Assembly (NCBI GenBank): GCA_009363175.1
Contig: CP045205.1
Coordinates: 3,844,001-3,908,000 of the forward strand
From: Citrobacter telavivensis
Lineage (GTDB): Bacteria; Pseudomonadota; Gammaproteobacteria; Enterobacterales; Enterobacteriaceae
Direction of reading: 5' to 3'
DNA length: 64,000 bases
Below are positions 55,201 to 63,318 of this stretch, piece after piece. Numbering within the stretch: the first letter of the stretch is position 1; each line of letters starts with the position of its first letter. The notes beneath the pieces were generated by a model. It had not been told where the DNA came from. It ran no database searches and worked only from the letters and a program-made list of their open reading frames with translations. The position numbers and the translations under genes are program-made.

Positions 55201-56234
55201 ATAGGTGGCGTTTGCATAATCGGATCGACCGGGGCGGCCCAGGCCTGAGTCGCAGCCGTTGCTGCTGCCGCAGCGACCGGTTCGGTCACCGAATGACCGT
55301 TTAAAAGCGGATCGTATTCATCATATTCTGGTTGCGTTGCACGATGTCCAGAGAACAGCACATCGCCAGGATCCGCTTCGACGCCACGCGCGCTGTATGC
55401 TACCTCATCTTCGTCATCCATGCGTCTGCCAGAGAACAGCGCCGCATCGGTCTGACGACCATGCGGGTTGATAAATTTTTCAGCCAGACGTTTACGGCGC
55501 GCCAGCGCTCCGCGAAGAATACGCGCCCGACGAGATTCACGTCTCCCGCCATCAGCTTCATCTTCATATTCTTCATCGTCTTCGTATTCGTCGTCTTCTA
55601 CCCAGGTATCATCACGACGCGTTCGGTTGCTGGCAAAAGTCAGAATATTGAGCAGCCAGCCACCGAGTTTTTCGGCGATGCTAACCCATGACCAACCGGT
55701 AAAGAGCGTCAGCCCCGCGGCCCACACGCACAAAAGCGTAATGGTGCCGCCACTGCTGTGCAGCAGTGGTTGCAGCGTAGTACTCAACAGACTGCCAATC
55801 ACCCCGCCAGACGCGAAGTACCAGATATCGTCAGCATTGATTGCGGCCAGGCCACAGGAGGTGAGGATAAGCGCCAGCACGCCAATGATGCGCAGTGAGA
55901 CGGCAAAATAGTCGATATAGTCATCGGTCGCCTGATGACGCCAGGCAAACCAGCAGCCGCCCACAATGATGACTGGAATGGTGTACGCCATCACCCCAAA
56001 GATAAAGAACAGGGTATCTGCCAGCCACGCACCCGGAGCCCCCCCCAGATTATGGATAGGCTCATGCCAGGCCGTTTGCGACCAACTGGGATCAGAAGGA
56101 TTAAAGCTCAGTAAGGCTGCCATCAGCCAGACGGCAAAAAGGGCAATAAGAATTAACAACGCCTCCAGAAGTCGGCGCCCGCTGCTTAACTTTGTCAATG
56201 TGACTTCTTTGTCTTCAGTGTATTCCTGGCTCAA
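52224..56234 (-). CDS. ftsK: DNA translocase FtsK
   Basis: Septal DNA pump of 1336 residues that moves chromosome ends apart and activates XerCD recombination at dif. An N-terminal membrane domain (about 1-210, four helices) is followed by a long acidic, then Pro/Gln-rich linker (about 210-830), the alpha/beta motor with Walker A in GTTGSGKSVGVNAM, and a C-terminal gamma winged helix (SGVQRQFRIGYNRAARIIEQ) that reads KOPS. The start is the TTG giving (M)SQEYTEDKEVTLTKL with GGAGAG upstream; a longer frame to 56291 is open but not conserved. The linker contains six near-identical 13-residue repeats. Confidence 0.96.
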   Translation of the reverse strand: MSQEYTEDKEVTLTKLSSGRRLLEALLILIALFAVWLMAALLSFNPSDPSWSQTAWHEPIHNLGGAPGAWLADTLFFIFGVMAYTIPVIIVGGCWFAWRHQATDDYIDYFAVSLRIIGVLALILTSCGLAAINADDIWYFASGGVIGSLLSTTLQPLLHSSGGTITLLCVWAAGLTLFTGWSWVSIAEKLGGWLLNILTFASNRTRRDDTWVEDDEYEDDEEYEDEADGGRRESRRARILRGALARRKRLAEKFINPHGRQTDAALFSGRRMDDEDEVAYSARGVEADPGDVLFSGHRATQPEYDEYDPLLNGHSVTEPVAAAAATAATQAWAAPVDPIMQTPPMSGAETVSVQPAVEWQPVPGPQTGEPAIAPAPEGYPPHAQYAQPQHAQYESWQQPVPTEQQYTAPVGPETGYLQPGVPQQPWQQPQPAPEQPWQPESVYPSEPVQQPNYHQPAYQPGPQEPVVQQMPVAEPEPVVEETKPARPPLYYFEEVEEKRAREREQLAAWYQPIPEPVNALESVAPAPSAAPSIPPVDAAAAIAPIAAGVKDATLSAGATAAAAAPIFSLANGGAPRPQVKEGIGPQLPRPNRVRVPTRRELASYGIKLPSQRMAEERVREAGQHDPQYSDDEIDAMQQDELARQFAQSQQSRYGDEYPRDVTQADDEDVAAEAELARQFASSQQQRYAGEQPTGANPFSLDDFEFSPMKTLVDNGPHEPLFTPGVMPEPVPVQQPQQPQYQQPQQPVVPQPQYQQPQQPVAPQPQYQQPQQPVVPQPQYQQPQQPVTPQPQYQQPQQPVVPQPQYQQPQQPMVPQQPAAPQPQESLIHPLLMRNGDSRPLQRPTTPLPSLDLLTQPPSEVEPVDTFALEQMARLVEARLADFRIKADVVNYSPGPVITRFELNLAPGVKAARISNLSRDLARSLSTIAVRVVEVIPGKPYVGLELPNKKRQTVYLREVLDNAKFRENPSPLTVVLGKDIAGDPVVADLAKMPHLLVAGTTGSGKSVGVNAMILSMLYKAQPEDVRFIMIDPKMLELSVYEGIPHLLTEVVTDMKDAANALRWSVNEMERRYKLMSALGVRNLAGYNEKIAEAARMGRPIPDPYWKPGDSMDAQHPVLEKLPYIVVLVDEFADLMMTVGKKVEELIARLAQKARAAGIHLVLATQRPSVDVITGLIKANIPTRIAFTVSSKIDSRTILDQGGAESLLGMGDMLYSGPNSTMPVRVHGAFVRDQEVHAVVQDWKARGRPQYVDGITSDSESEGGGGGFDGGEELDPLFDQAVNFVTEKHKASISGVQRQFRIGYNRAARIIEQMEAQGIVSEQGHNGNREVLAPPPFD
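53794..54027. repeat. Six-copy 39-bp tandem repeat in the ftsK linker
   Basis: Six consecutive 39-base units start at 53794, 53833, 53872, 53911, 53950 and 53989. Each encodes QPQYQQPQQPVVP with V, A, T or M variation at one position. Period is exact and in frame, so copy-number change would not break FtsK. Units differ mainly at third positions and at the variable residue. Confidence 0.95.
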
Positions 56235-56282
56235 AAAAGGCTCTCCAGGTTTCAGGCTTTTCCTGCCCGGTGCTAAAACGGA

Positions 56283-56312
56283 CAACAGCACCGGGTTACC
56301 CCGGCACTGTTG
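56283..56312 (-). terminator. Hairpin after lrp, likely terminator
   Basis: CAACAGCACCGGG and CCCGGCACTGTTG pair with a 2-base internal mismatch around TTAC, between lrp and ftsK. The leftward flank has a short TTTT. It also lies in the ftsK leader. Confidence 0.5.
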
Positions 56313-56368
56313 CTGTATGGATTAACAGGAGTGTAATCAAAATACGCCGATTTTGCACCTGTTCCGTA

Positions 56369-56863
56369 TTAGCGCGTCTTAATAACCAGACGATTACTCT
56401 GTTTGACTTCTTCCATTACCACGTAAGTACGTGTGTCATTCACGCCAGGCAGACGCAGCAGGGTTTCCCCCAACAGCTTACGGTACGCTGACATATCCGG
56501 CACACGTGTTTTCAACAGGTAGTCGAAATCACCGGACACCAAATGACACTCTTGAATTTCTTCAAGTTTCTGTACGGCAGCATTGAATTGTTCAAACACA
56601 TCCGGAGCGCCACGATTCAGAGTAATCTCAACAAATACCAGAAGTGATGCATCCAGATAATGCGGGTTTAACAGAGCGGTATAGCCCTGAATGAAACCCT
56701 GTCTTTCCAGACGACGCACACGCTCAAGGCAGGGCGTCGGGGAAAGTCCCACTCGTTTAGAAAGCTCGACGTTAGAAATACGCCCATCCTTTTGCAACTC
56801 ATTAAGAATGTTACGATCGATACGGTCGAGATCTTTGCCAGGGCGCTTTTTGCTATCTACCAT
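56369..56863 (-). CDS. lrp: Leucine-responsive regulatory protein
   Basis: Global regulator of 164 residues that senses leucine and wraps DNA as octamers or hexadecamers. The N-terminal helix-turn-helix is in NVELSKRVGLSPTPCLERVRRLE. The C-terminal RAM/AsnC effector domain is VFVEITLNRGAPDVFEQF and on. It differs from the E. coli protein by perhaps one residue. The start is the ATG giving MVDSKKRPGKDL; the 16 codons upstream are leader. It is divergent from trxB. Confidence 0.98.
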   Translation of the reverse strand: MVDSKKRPGKDLDRIDRNILNELQKDGRISNVELSKRVGLSPTPCLERVRRLERQGFIQGYTALLNPHYLDASLLVFVEITLNRGAPDVFEQFNAAVQKLEEIQECHLVSGDFDYLLKTRVPDMSAYRKLLGETLLRLPGVNDTRTYVVMEEVKQSNRLVIKTR

Positions 56864-57409
56864 TATTATTGTCTCTCTGTATTCCTTCCCTACTCCTGCC
56901 TGACTCATCAAACATCATTGTCGAGAGTCGATGCCCATCACAATAGACCGAAACCCAGAGGATTAACGGCGCGCAATGCCTGGGTCTATAGTGAGAAGAC
57001 CGTTGCCTGAAGGCAGCTATCGACATCACGAATGGCGTCTGTCCACGCCATGCGTAGATTTCGCTAGCCCGGTAAACATGGTATTTATATGCATGATTAT
57101 GCGGCACACACACAACACTGTTTTTTTCTTCCTCGAATGTTTTCGCAAAACGGCAGGTGATTGTCAAAGTAAAACATCGATTTTTAGTACAACATGCCAG
57201 TTATTCATTATGCGTTAAGACAATTCGTCATTTTATCACCTTATAACTGACCGACTTTAAGTAGAATTCTTTATAGTGACACTGCCGATTTGTTCACTTA
57301 TTGGCCTCGCCTATTGCACAAATTGTTAACAAAATCGCTATACTCTTTTTTTACGCCACCAAATTCCCTACAATCCAGCCCATTGCCTGCCAACAACAAT
57401 GAGGATCTC
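56864..57409. promoter_or_regulatory. lrp-trxB divergent intergenic region
   Basis: 546 bases without a supported gene. The lrp side should contain a long untranslated leader, as in E. coli, where lrp is autoregulated and its leader is a target of small RNAs. On the trxB side TATACT (57339-57344) with TTGCAC 19 bases upstream is a possible promoter, and GAGG precedes the trxB ATG. No strong repeat or RNA gene is visible. Confidence 0.5.
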
Positions 57410-58378
57410 ATGGGCACGACCAAACACAGTAAACTGCTTATCCTGGGTTCCGGCCCGGCGGGATACACCGCGGCGGTCTATGCTGCGCGCGCAAACCTGC
57501 AGCCGGTGCTGATTACCGGTATGGAAAAAGGCGGTCAACTGACCACCACGACCGAAGTGGAAAACTGGCCTGGCGATCCGAACGATCTGACCGGTCCCCT
57601 GCTGATGGAGCGTATGCACGAGCATGCGACTAAGTTTGAAACCGAGATCATCTTCGATCACATCAATAAAGTGGACCTGCAAAACCGTCCGTTCCGTCTG
57701 ACAGGTGACAGTGCAGAGTACACCTGTGATGCGCTGATTATCGCCACCGGTGCGTCCGCTCGCTATCTCGGTCTGCCGTCAGAAGAGGCGTTCAAAGGTC
57801 GTGGCGTTTCTGCCTGCGCAACCTGTGACGGCTTTTTCTATCGCAACCAGAAGGTCGCGGTTATCGGCGGCGGTAACACGGCCGTTGAAGAAGCGCTGTA
57901 TCTGGCGAACATCGCCTCTGAAGTTCACCTGATTCACCGCCGTGACGGCTTTCGCGCGGAAAAAATTCTGATTAAACGTCTGATGGACAAAGTGGAGAAC
58001 GGCAACATTGTGTTGCACACCCACCGCACGCTGGAAGAAGTAACCGGCGATCAGATGGGCGTTACCGGTCTGCGCCTGCGCGATACGCAGAATGCAGACA
58101 ACATTGAGTCGCTGGAGGTCGCGGGACTGTTTGTTGCCATCGGCCACAGCCCGAACACGGCGATTTTCGAAGGTCAGCTTGAGCTTGAAAACGGCTACAT
58201 CAAAGTACAGTCCGGCAGTCACGGTAACGCGACCCAGACCAGCATCCCGGGCGTCTTCGCTGCGGGCGACGTGATGGACCACATTTATCGTCAGGCTATC
58301 ACCTCCGCAGGCACCGGTTGTATGGCTGCGCTGGATGCCGAACGTTACCTCGATGGTTTAGCCGACGCGTGCAAATAG
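57410..58378 (+). CDS. trxB: Thioredoxin reductase
   Basis: FAD/NADPH flavoenzyme of 322 residues that reduces thioredoxin in the cytoplasm. The N-terminal FAD motif is LLILGSGPAGYTAAVYAAR. The redox-active pair is C136 and C139 in SACATCDGFF, and the NADPH motif is VAVIGGGNTAVEEALYL. The start is the ATG giving MGTTKHSKLLILG; the longer frame from 57290 runs through promoter DNA. The tail DACK has one residue more than I recall for E. coli. Confidence 0.98.
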   Translation: MGTTKHSKLLILGSGPAGYTAAVYAARANLQPVLITGMEKGGQLTTTTEVENWPGDPNDLTGPLLMERMHEHATKFETEIIFDHINKVDLQNRPFRLTGDSAEYTCDALIIATGASARYLGLPSEEAFKGRGVSACATCDGFFYRNQKVAVIGGGNTAVEEALYLANIASEVHLIHRRDGFRAEKILIKRLMDKVENGNIVLHTHRTLEEVTGDQMGVTGLRLRDTQNADNIESLEVAGLFVAIGHSPNTAIFEGQLELENGYIKVQSGSHGNATQTSIPGVFAAGDVMDHIYRQAITSAGTGCMAALDAERYLDGLADACK

Positions 58379-58404
58379 TTTTTACAAATCAGTAACAAAA
58401 GTAA

Positions 58405-58436
58405 ATAAGGCGACTATAAGTCGCCTTTATTTTTGC
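58405..58436 (+). terminator. Rho-independent terminator of trxB
   Basis: AAGGCGACT, ATA, AGTCGCCTT is followed by TATTTTTG, 28 bases past the trxB stop. Confidence 0.88.
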
Positions 58437-58492
58437 CCCGTTGTAACATTGCCCTGCCAAAAAATTCTGATAACTCACCTGCAAAGCGCGCA

Positions 58493-60259
58493 ATGAATAA
58501 AACTCGTCAAAAAGAGCTAACCCTCTGGTTAAAACAGCAAAGTGTCATTTCCCAACGCTGGCTCATGATTTCCCGTCTGCTGGGGTTCGTGAGTGGCGTA
58601 CTGATTGTCGCTCAGGCCTGGATCATGGCTCGCATTCTGCAACATATGATCATGGATAACATCCCGCGCGAGGCATTGCTGTTGCCCTTTGTCGTGCTGG
58701 TGCTGATCTTTATCCTGCGTGCCTGGGTGGTATGGCTACGCGAACGCGTGGGATTCCATGCGGGACAACATATCCGATTTGAGATCCGCCGCCAGGTCCT
58801 CAATCGCCTGCAACAGGCCGGTCCGGCGTGGATTCAGGGGCGACCGGCGGGAAGTTGGGCCACGCTAGTGCTGGAACAAATTGACGATATGCACGATTAC
58901 TACGCCCGCTATCTGCCGCAGATGGCGCTGGCAGTGTGTGTGCCCATCCTGATCGTGGCGGCTATTTTTCCCTCGAACTGGGCCGCCGCGCTGATTCTGC
59001 TCGGCACCGCGCCGCTTATCCCTCTGTTCATGGCGATGGTCGGTATGGGCGCAGCCGATGCTAACCGTCGTAACTTCCTGGCGCTGGCTCGTCTGAGCGG
59101 GCATTTTCTCGATCGCTTACGCGGAATGGATACCCTGCGCATTTTTGGTCGCGGTGAAGCCGAAACAGAAAGCATCCGCGTCGCGTCGCAAGATTTCCGC
59201 CAGCGCACGATGGAAGTGCTACGCCTTGCCTTTTTATCATCGGGTGTACTGGAATTTTTCACCTCGCTTTCCATCGCGCTGGTCGCTGTTTACTTTGGCT
59301 TTTCCTACCTCGGCGAACTTAATTTCGGCCACTATGGTACGGGCGTGACGCTGGCGGCAGGCTTCCTGGCCCTCATTCTGGCCCCTGAGTTTTTCCAGCC
59401 GCTGCGCGATTTGGGTACGTTTTATCACGCCAGGGCGCAGGCGGTGGGTGCGGCTGACAGTCTGAAAACCTTTATGGAAACGCCGCTCGCCCACCCGGAA
59501 CGCGGCGAGGTTGAATTATCCGCGCAAGAACCTGTTTCCATTGATGCTGAAAATCTCATTATCACCTCCCCGGAAGGTAAAACGCTGGCAGGACCACTGA
59601 ACTTCTCGCTTCCTGCCGGGCAGCGTACCGTGCTGGTCGGTCGTAGCGGTTCAGGTAAGAGTTCGTTGTTGAATGCACTTTCCGGCTTCCTTTCCTATCA
59701 GGGATCGCTGCGCATTAACGGTGTGGAACTGCGCGATTTGTCTCCAGAGTCCTGGCGCAAGCATCTCTCCTGGGTGGGGCAAAACCCACAGTTGCCCGCA
59801 GCAACGATACGGGAAAACGTTTTGCTGGCGCGCCCGAATGCCAGCGAGCAAGAACTGCGCGCAGCACTCGACAGCGCCTGGGTCAGTGAATTCCTGCCGC
59901 TGTTGCCGCAGGGTGTTGATACACCCGTTGGCGATCAGGCAGGACGCCTGTCCGTCGGCCAGGCTCAACGCGTAGCAGTCGCACGTGCGCTCCTTAATCC
60001 CTGCAAGTTACTGCTGCTGGACGAACCGGCTGCCAGCCTGGATGCCCATAGTGAACAGCGGGTCATGCAGGCGCTGAAAACTGCCTCAAAACGCCAGACA
60101 ACGCTAATGGTCACGCACCAGCTTGAAGATCTTGCCGACTGGGACACGATTTGGGTGATGCAGGACGGACAGATTATCGAACAAGGCTCCTGGGCCGAGT
60201 TGAGTTCCGCCAGCGGCGCGTTTGCAACGCTGTTGGCCCATCGTCAGGAGGAGATCTAA
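58493..60259 (+). CDS. cydD: ABC exporter subunit CydD
   Basis: One half of the heterodimeric CydDC exporter, 588 residues. It is needed for assembly of cytochrome bd and has been described as a glutathione/cysteine exporter and more recently as a heme transporter. Six N-terminal membrane helices precede an ATPase with Walker A GRSGSGKSS, signature LSVGQAQR and Walker B LLLLDEPAASLD. The start is the ATG giving MNKTRQKELTLWLKQQ. It abuts cydC with no gap. Confidence 0.97.
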   Translation: MNKTRQKELTLWLKQQSVISQRWLMISRLLGFVSGVLIVAQAWIMARILQHMIMDNIPREALLLPFVVLVLIFILRAWVVWLRERVGFHAGQHIRFEIRRQVLNRLQQAGPAWIQGRPAGSWATLVLEQIDDMHDYYARYLPQMALAVCVPILIVAAIFPSNWAAALILLGTAPLIPLFMAMVGMGAADANRRNFLALARLSGHFLDRLRGMDTLRIFGRGEAETESIRVASQDFRQRTMEVLRLAFLSSGVLEFFTSLSIALVAVYFGFSYLGELNFGHYGTGVTLAAGFLALILAPEFFQPLRDLGTFYHARAQAVGAADSLKTFMETPLAHPERGEVELSAQEPVSIDAENLIITSPEGKTLAGPLNFSLPAGQRTVLVGRSGSGKSSLLNALSGFLSYQGSLRINGVELRDLSPESWRKHLSWVGQNPQLPAATIRENVLLARPNASEQELRAALDSAWVSEFLPLLPQGVDTPVGDQAGRLSVGQAQRVAVARALLNPCKLLLLDEPAASLDAHSEQRVMQALKTASKRQTTLMVTHQLEDLADWDTIWVMQDGQIIEQGSWAELSSASGAFATLLAHRQEEI

Positions 60260-61981
60260 ATGCGCGCGCTGCTGCCTTATCTGACGCTCTATAAACGTCA
60301 CAAGTGGATGTTAACGCTGGGCATCGTGTTGGCCATTATCACTCTGCTCGCCAGTATTGGCCTGCTGACGCTGTCCGGCTGGTTTCTTTCAGCGTCGGCC
60401 GTGGCGGGCTTTGCCGGTATCTACAGTTTTAACTACATGCTTCCTGCCGCGGGCGTACGCGGCGCGGCCATTACCCGGACTGCCGGACGCTATTTCGAGC
60501 GGCTGGTCAGCCATGATGCGACCTTCCGCGTGCTGCAACATTTGCGCATTCACACCTTCAGCAAACTGTTGCCGCTCTCCCCTGCCGGACTGGCTCGCTA
60601 TCGTCAGGGTGAATTGTTGAACCGCATTGTGGCAGATGTGGATACGCTGGATCACCTCTACCTGCGCGTCATTTCCCCTCTGGTGGGTGCTTTTGTGGTA
60701 ATTATGGTCGTGACGATCGGTCTGAGCGTACTTGACGTCACCCTCGCCTGCACCCTCGGCGGTGTGATGCTGCTGACGCTGTTTATTATGCCGCCCGTAT
60801 TTTATCGCGCCGGGAAAACCACCGGACAGAACCTGACGCATCTGCGCGGACAGTATCGTCAGCAACTGACTGCGTGGTTACAGGGCCAGGCTGAACTGAC
60901 TATTTTTGGCGCCAGCGACCGTTATCGCGCACAGATGGAAGCCACAGAGTTACAGTGGCACGAAGCACAGCGCCGACAGTCTGAACTGACGGCACTGTCA
61001 CAGGCGCTAATGTTGCTGATCGGCGCCGTTGCCATATTACTGATGCTGTGGATGGCAGCAGGCGGCGTGGGTGGTAACACCCAGCCGGGCGCGCTGATTG
61101 CTCTGTTTGTCTTTTGCGCGCTGGCGGCGTTTGAAGCGCTGGCTCCGGTTACCGGTGCATTTCAGCATCTGGGACAGGTCATCGCCTCCGCCATGCGGAT
61201 CACCGAGTTAACCGAACAGAAGCCGGAAGTCATTTTCCCGACCGACGTGTCGGACGTCCCGGCTAAGGTTACTCTGACGCTGCGTGACGTTGCATTCAGC
61301 TATCCCGGGCAGGCGCAAAAAGCGCTGGATTCGCTCTCTCTTCAGGTGAATCCTGGCGAGCACATTGCCATTCTTGGTCGTACTGGGTGCGGTAAATCGA
61401 CATTGCTGCAACTGCTCACGCGCGCGTGGGATCCGCAGCAGGGCGAGATCCTGCTCAACGACCGTCCGATTGCGGCATTGAATGAAGCGACGCTGCGCAA
61501 GACCATCAGCGTCGTGCCGCAGCGTGTGCACTTGTTCAGCGCCACCCTACGCGACAACCTGCGGCTTGCCGCACCCGACGCCAGTGACGAACAGTTGACA
61601 GACACGCTGCGCCGCGTCGGACTGGAGAAACTCCTCGACGATACCGGCCTCAATAGCTGGCTGGGAGAAGGCGGTCGTCAGTTATCCGGTGGGGAACTAC
61701 GCCGTCTGGCGATCGCCCGTGCCCTGCTGCACGATGCGCCGCTGATGCTGCTTGATGAACCAACGGAAGGACTGGATGCGACCACCGAAAGCCAAATGCT
61801 TGAATTACTGGCGGATGTAATGCGTGGTAAAACGTTACTGATGGTGACGCATCGCCTGCGCGGGCTCGCGCGTTTTGATCAAATAATAGTAATGGACAAC
61901 GGCCAAATTATTGAGCAAGGTAATCACGCAGATCTGTTAGCGCAGCAGGGGCGTTATTACCAGTTTAAGCAAGGTCTGTAA
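60260..61981 (+). CDS. cydC: ABC exporter subunit CydC
   Basis: Partner of CydD, 573 residues, with six membrane helices and an ATPase carrying Walker A GRTGCGKST, signature LSGGELRR and Walker B LMLLDEPTEGLD. Its ATG follows the cydD stop directly, and AGGAGGAG lies inside the end of cydD. The two signature motifs differ (LSVGQ against LSGGE), as usual for this asymmetric pair. Confidence 0.97.
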   Translation: MRALLPYLTLYKRHKWMLTLGIVLAIITLLASIGLLTLSGWFLSASAVAGFAGIYSFNYMLPAAGVRGAAITRTAGRYFERLVSHDATFRVLQHLRIHTFSKLLPLSPAGLARYRQGELLNRIVADVDTLDHLYLRVISPLVGAFVVIMVVTIGLSVLDVTLACTLGGVMLLTLFIMPPVFYRAGKTTGQNLTHLRGQYRQQLTAWLQGQAELTIFGASDRYRAQMEATELQWHEAQRRQSELTALSQALMLLIGAVAILLMLWMAAGGVGGNTQPGALIALFVFCALAAFEALAPVTGAFQHLGQVIASAMRITELTEQKPEVIFPTDVSDVPAKVTLTLRDVAFSYPGQAQKALDSLSLQVNPGEHIAILGRTGCGKSTLLQLLTRAWDPQQGEILLNDRPIAALNEATLRKTISVVPQRVHLFSATLRDNLRLAAPDASDEQLTDTLRRVGLEKLLDDTGLNSWLGEGGRQLSGGELRRLAIARALLHDAPLMLLDEPTEGLDATTESQMLELLADVMRGKTLLMVTHRLRGLARFDQIIVMDNGQIIEQGNHADLLAQQGRYYQFKQGL

Positions 61982-62025
61982 GCTATTATTGAACGATCCG
62001 ACTCGCGTACTGGAGTTCTGCTGTC

Positions 62026-62730
62026 ATGCGCCTGGTTCAGCTTTCCCGACACTCTATCGCCTTCCCTTCGCCGGAGGGCGCTTTACGCGAGCCAAACGGC
62101 CTGCTGGCGCTTGGGGGCGATCTGAGCCCTGCGCGGCTGCTGATGGCCTATCAGCGCGGCATTTTCCCGTGGTTTTCCCCTGGCGACCCTATTCTCTGGT
62201 GGTCGCCGGACCCTCGGGCCATTCTGTGGCCTGACACTTTTCATATTAGCCGCAGCATGAAGCGCTTTCATAAGCGCTCTCCGTATCGTGTCACCCTGAA
62301 TTATGCGTTTGGTCAGGTCATCGACGGGTGCGCCAACGATCGCGATGAAGGGACATGGATAACTCAGGGCGTGGTGGAAGCCTATCACCGACTGCACGAA
62401 CTGGGACACGCGCATTCCATTGAGGTCTGGCGCGACAATGAGCTGGTCGGTGGTATGTATGGCGTTTCCCAGGGAGCCCTGTTTTGCGGTGAGTCAATGT
62501 TCAGTCGGCAAGAGAATGCGTCAAAAACCGCGCTACTGGTTTTTTGTGCAGAATTTGTCCGTCACGGCGGCAAATTAATGGATTGCCAGGTGCTCAATAG
62601 CCATACCGAATCGCTAGGGGCGGTCGAAATTTCGCGTCGGGTGTATCTGGAACACCTCGATGCGTTACGCCAACAACGTTTACCTCGCGATTTTTGGGTC
62701 CCTCGTACGTTATTTTTGCCCCTGAAGTGA
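62026..62730 (+). CDS. aat: Leucyl/phenylalanyl-tRNA-protein transferase
   Basis: Adds Leu or Phe from charged tRNA to proteins with N-terminal Lys or Arg, marking them for ClpAP through ClpS (N-end rule). The protein is 234 residues, the usual length. The family signature includes FPSPEGALREPNGLLALGGDL and GIFPWFSPGDPILWWSPDPR. It follows cydC by 44 bases. Confidence 0.97.
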   Translation: MRLVQLSRHSIAFPSPEGALREPNGLLALGGDLSPARLLMAYQRGIFPWFSPGDPILWWSPDPRAILWPDTFHISRSMKRFHKRSPYRVTLNYAFGQVIDGCANDRDEGTWITQGVVEAYHRLHELGHAHSIEVWRDNELVGGMYGVSQGALFCGESMFSRQENASKTALLVFCAEFVRHGGKLMDCQVLNSHTESLGAVEISRRVYLEHLDALRQQRLPRDFWVPRTLFLPLK

Positions 62731-62870
62731 ATGTTTTCGGCACATTTTTTGTCAGGGTGTTATAATTGCGTCGCAGAGTTGGTTTAGCCCATTACCCCGC
62801 TGCCGTTAAGGATCCGTTCGCGTCAGGTAACGCCATCGTTTATCTCATCGCTCCCTTATACGTTGCGCTT

Positions 62871-62897
62871 CACGTGCGGCTTTGCCGTGTGCTTTTT
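62871..62897 (+). terminator. Hairpin with T tract in the aat-infA gap
   Basis: CGTGCGGC, TTT, GCCGTGTG (with three wobble pairs) is followed by CTTTTT. It may end aat transcripts or act within the long infA leader. TATAAT at 62761-62766, with no good -35, is a possible upstream infA promoter. Confidence 0.4.
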
Positions 62898-63021
62898 AAG
62901 CAAACCGGAGTAATGCGCCAAATTTTGTTTGCTGCGTTTTAAACGTGCAAATCTTTACTTATTAAAAGAACTTCGGCATTATCTTGCCGGTTCAAATTAC
63001 GGTAGTGATACCCCAGAGGAT

Positions 63022-63243
<222 letters not shown>

Positions 63244-63275
63244 TTGTTTTCACGCCCGAATGGCGTACCAATAAT

Positions 63276-63303
63276 AAAAGGTCGGTCTATCCGGCCTTTT
63301 TTG
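63276..63303. terminator. Terminator between infA and the LysR gene
   Basis: AAAAGGTCGG, TCTAT, CCGGCCTTTT (one wobble) is followed by TT. A and T tracts on both sides let it serve both converging genes. Confidence 0.85.
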
Positions 63304-63318
63304 TTGTGTAGAAATCAC

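Noticed and set aside
63244..63318. tRNA-Ser gene after infA
   Set aside because: Expected from E. coli order, but the 75 bases hold only a terminator; no cloverleaf or CCA end is present.
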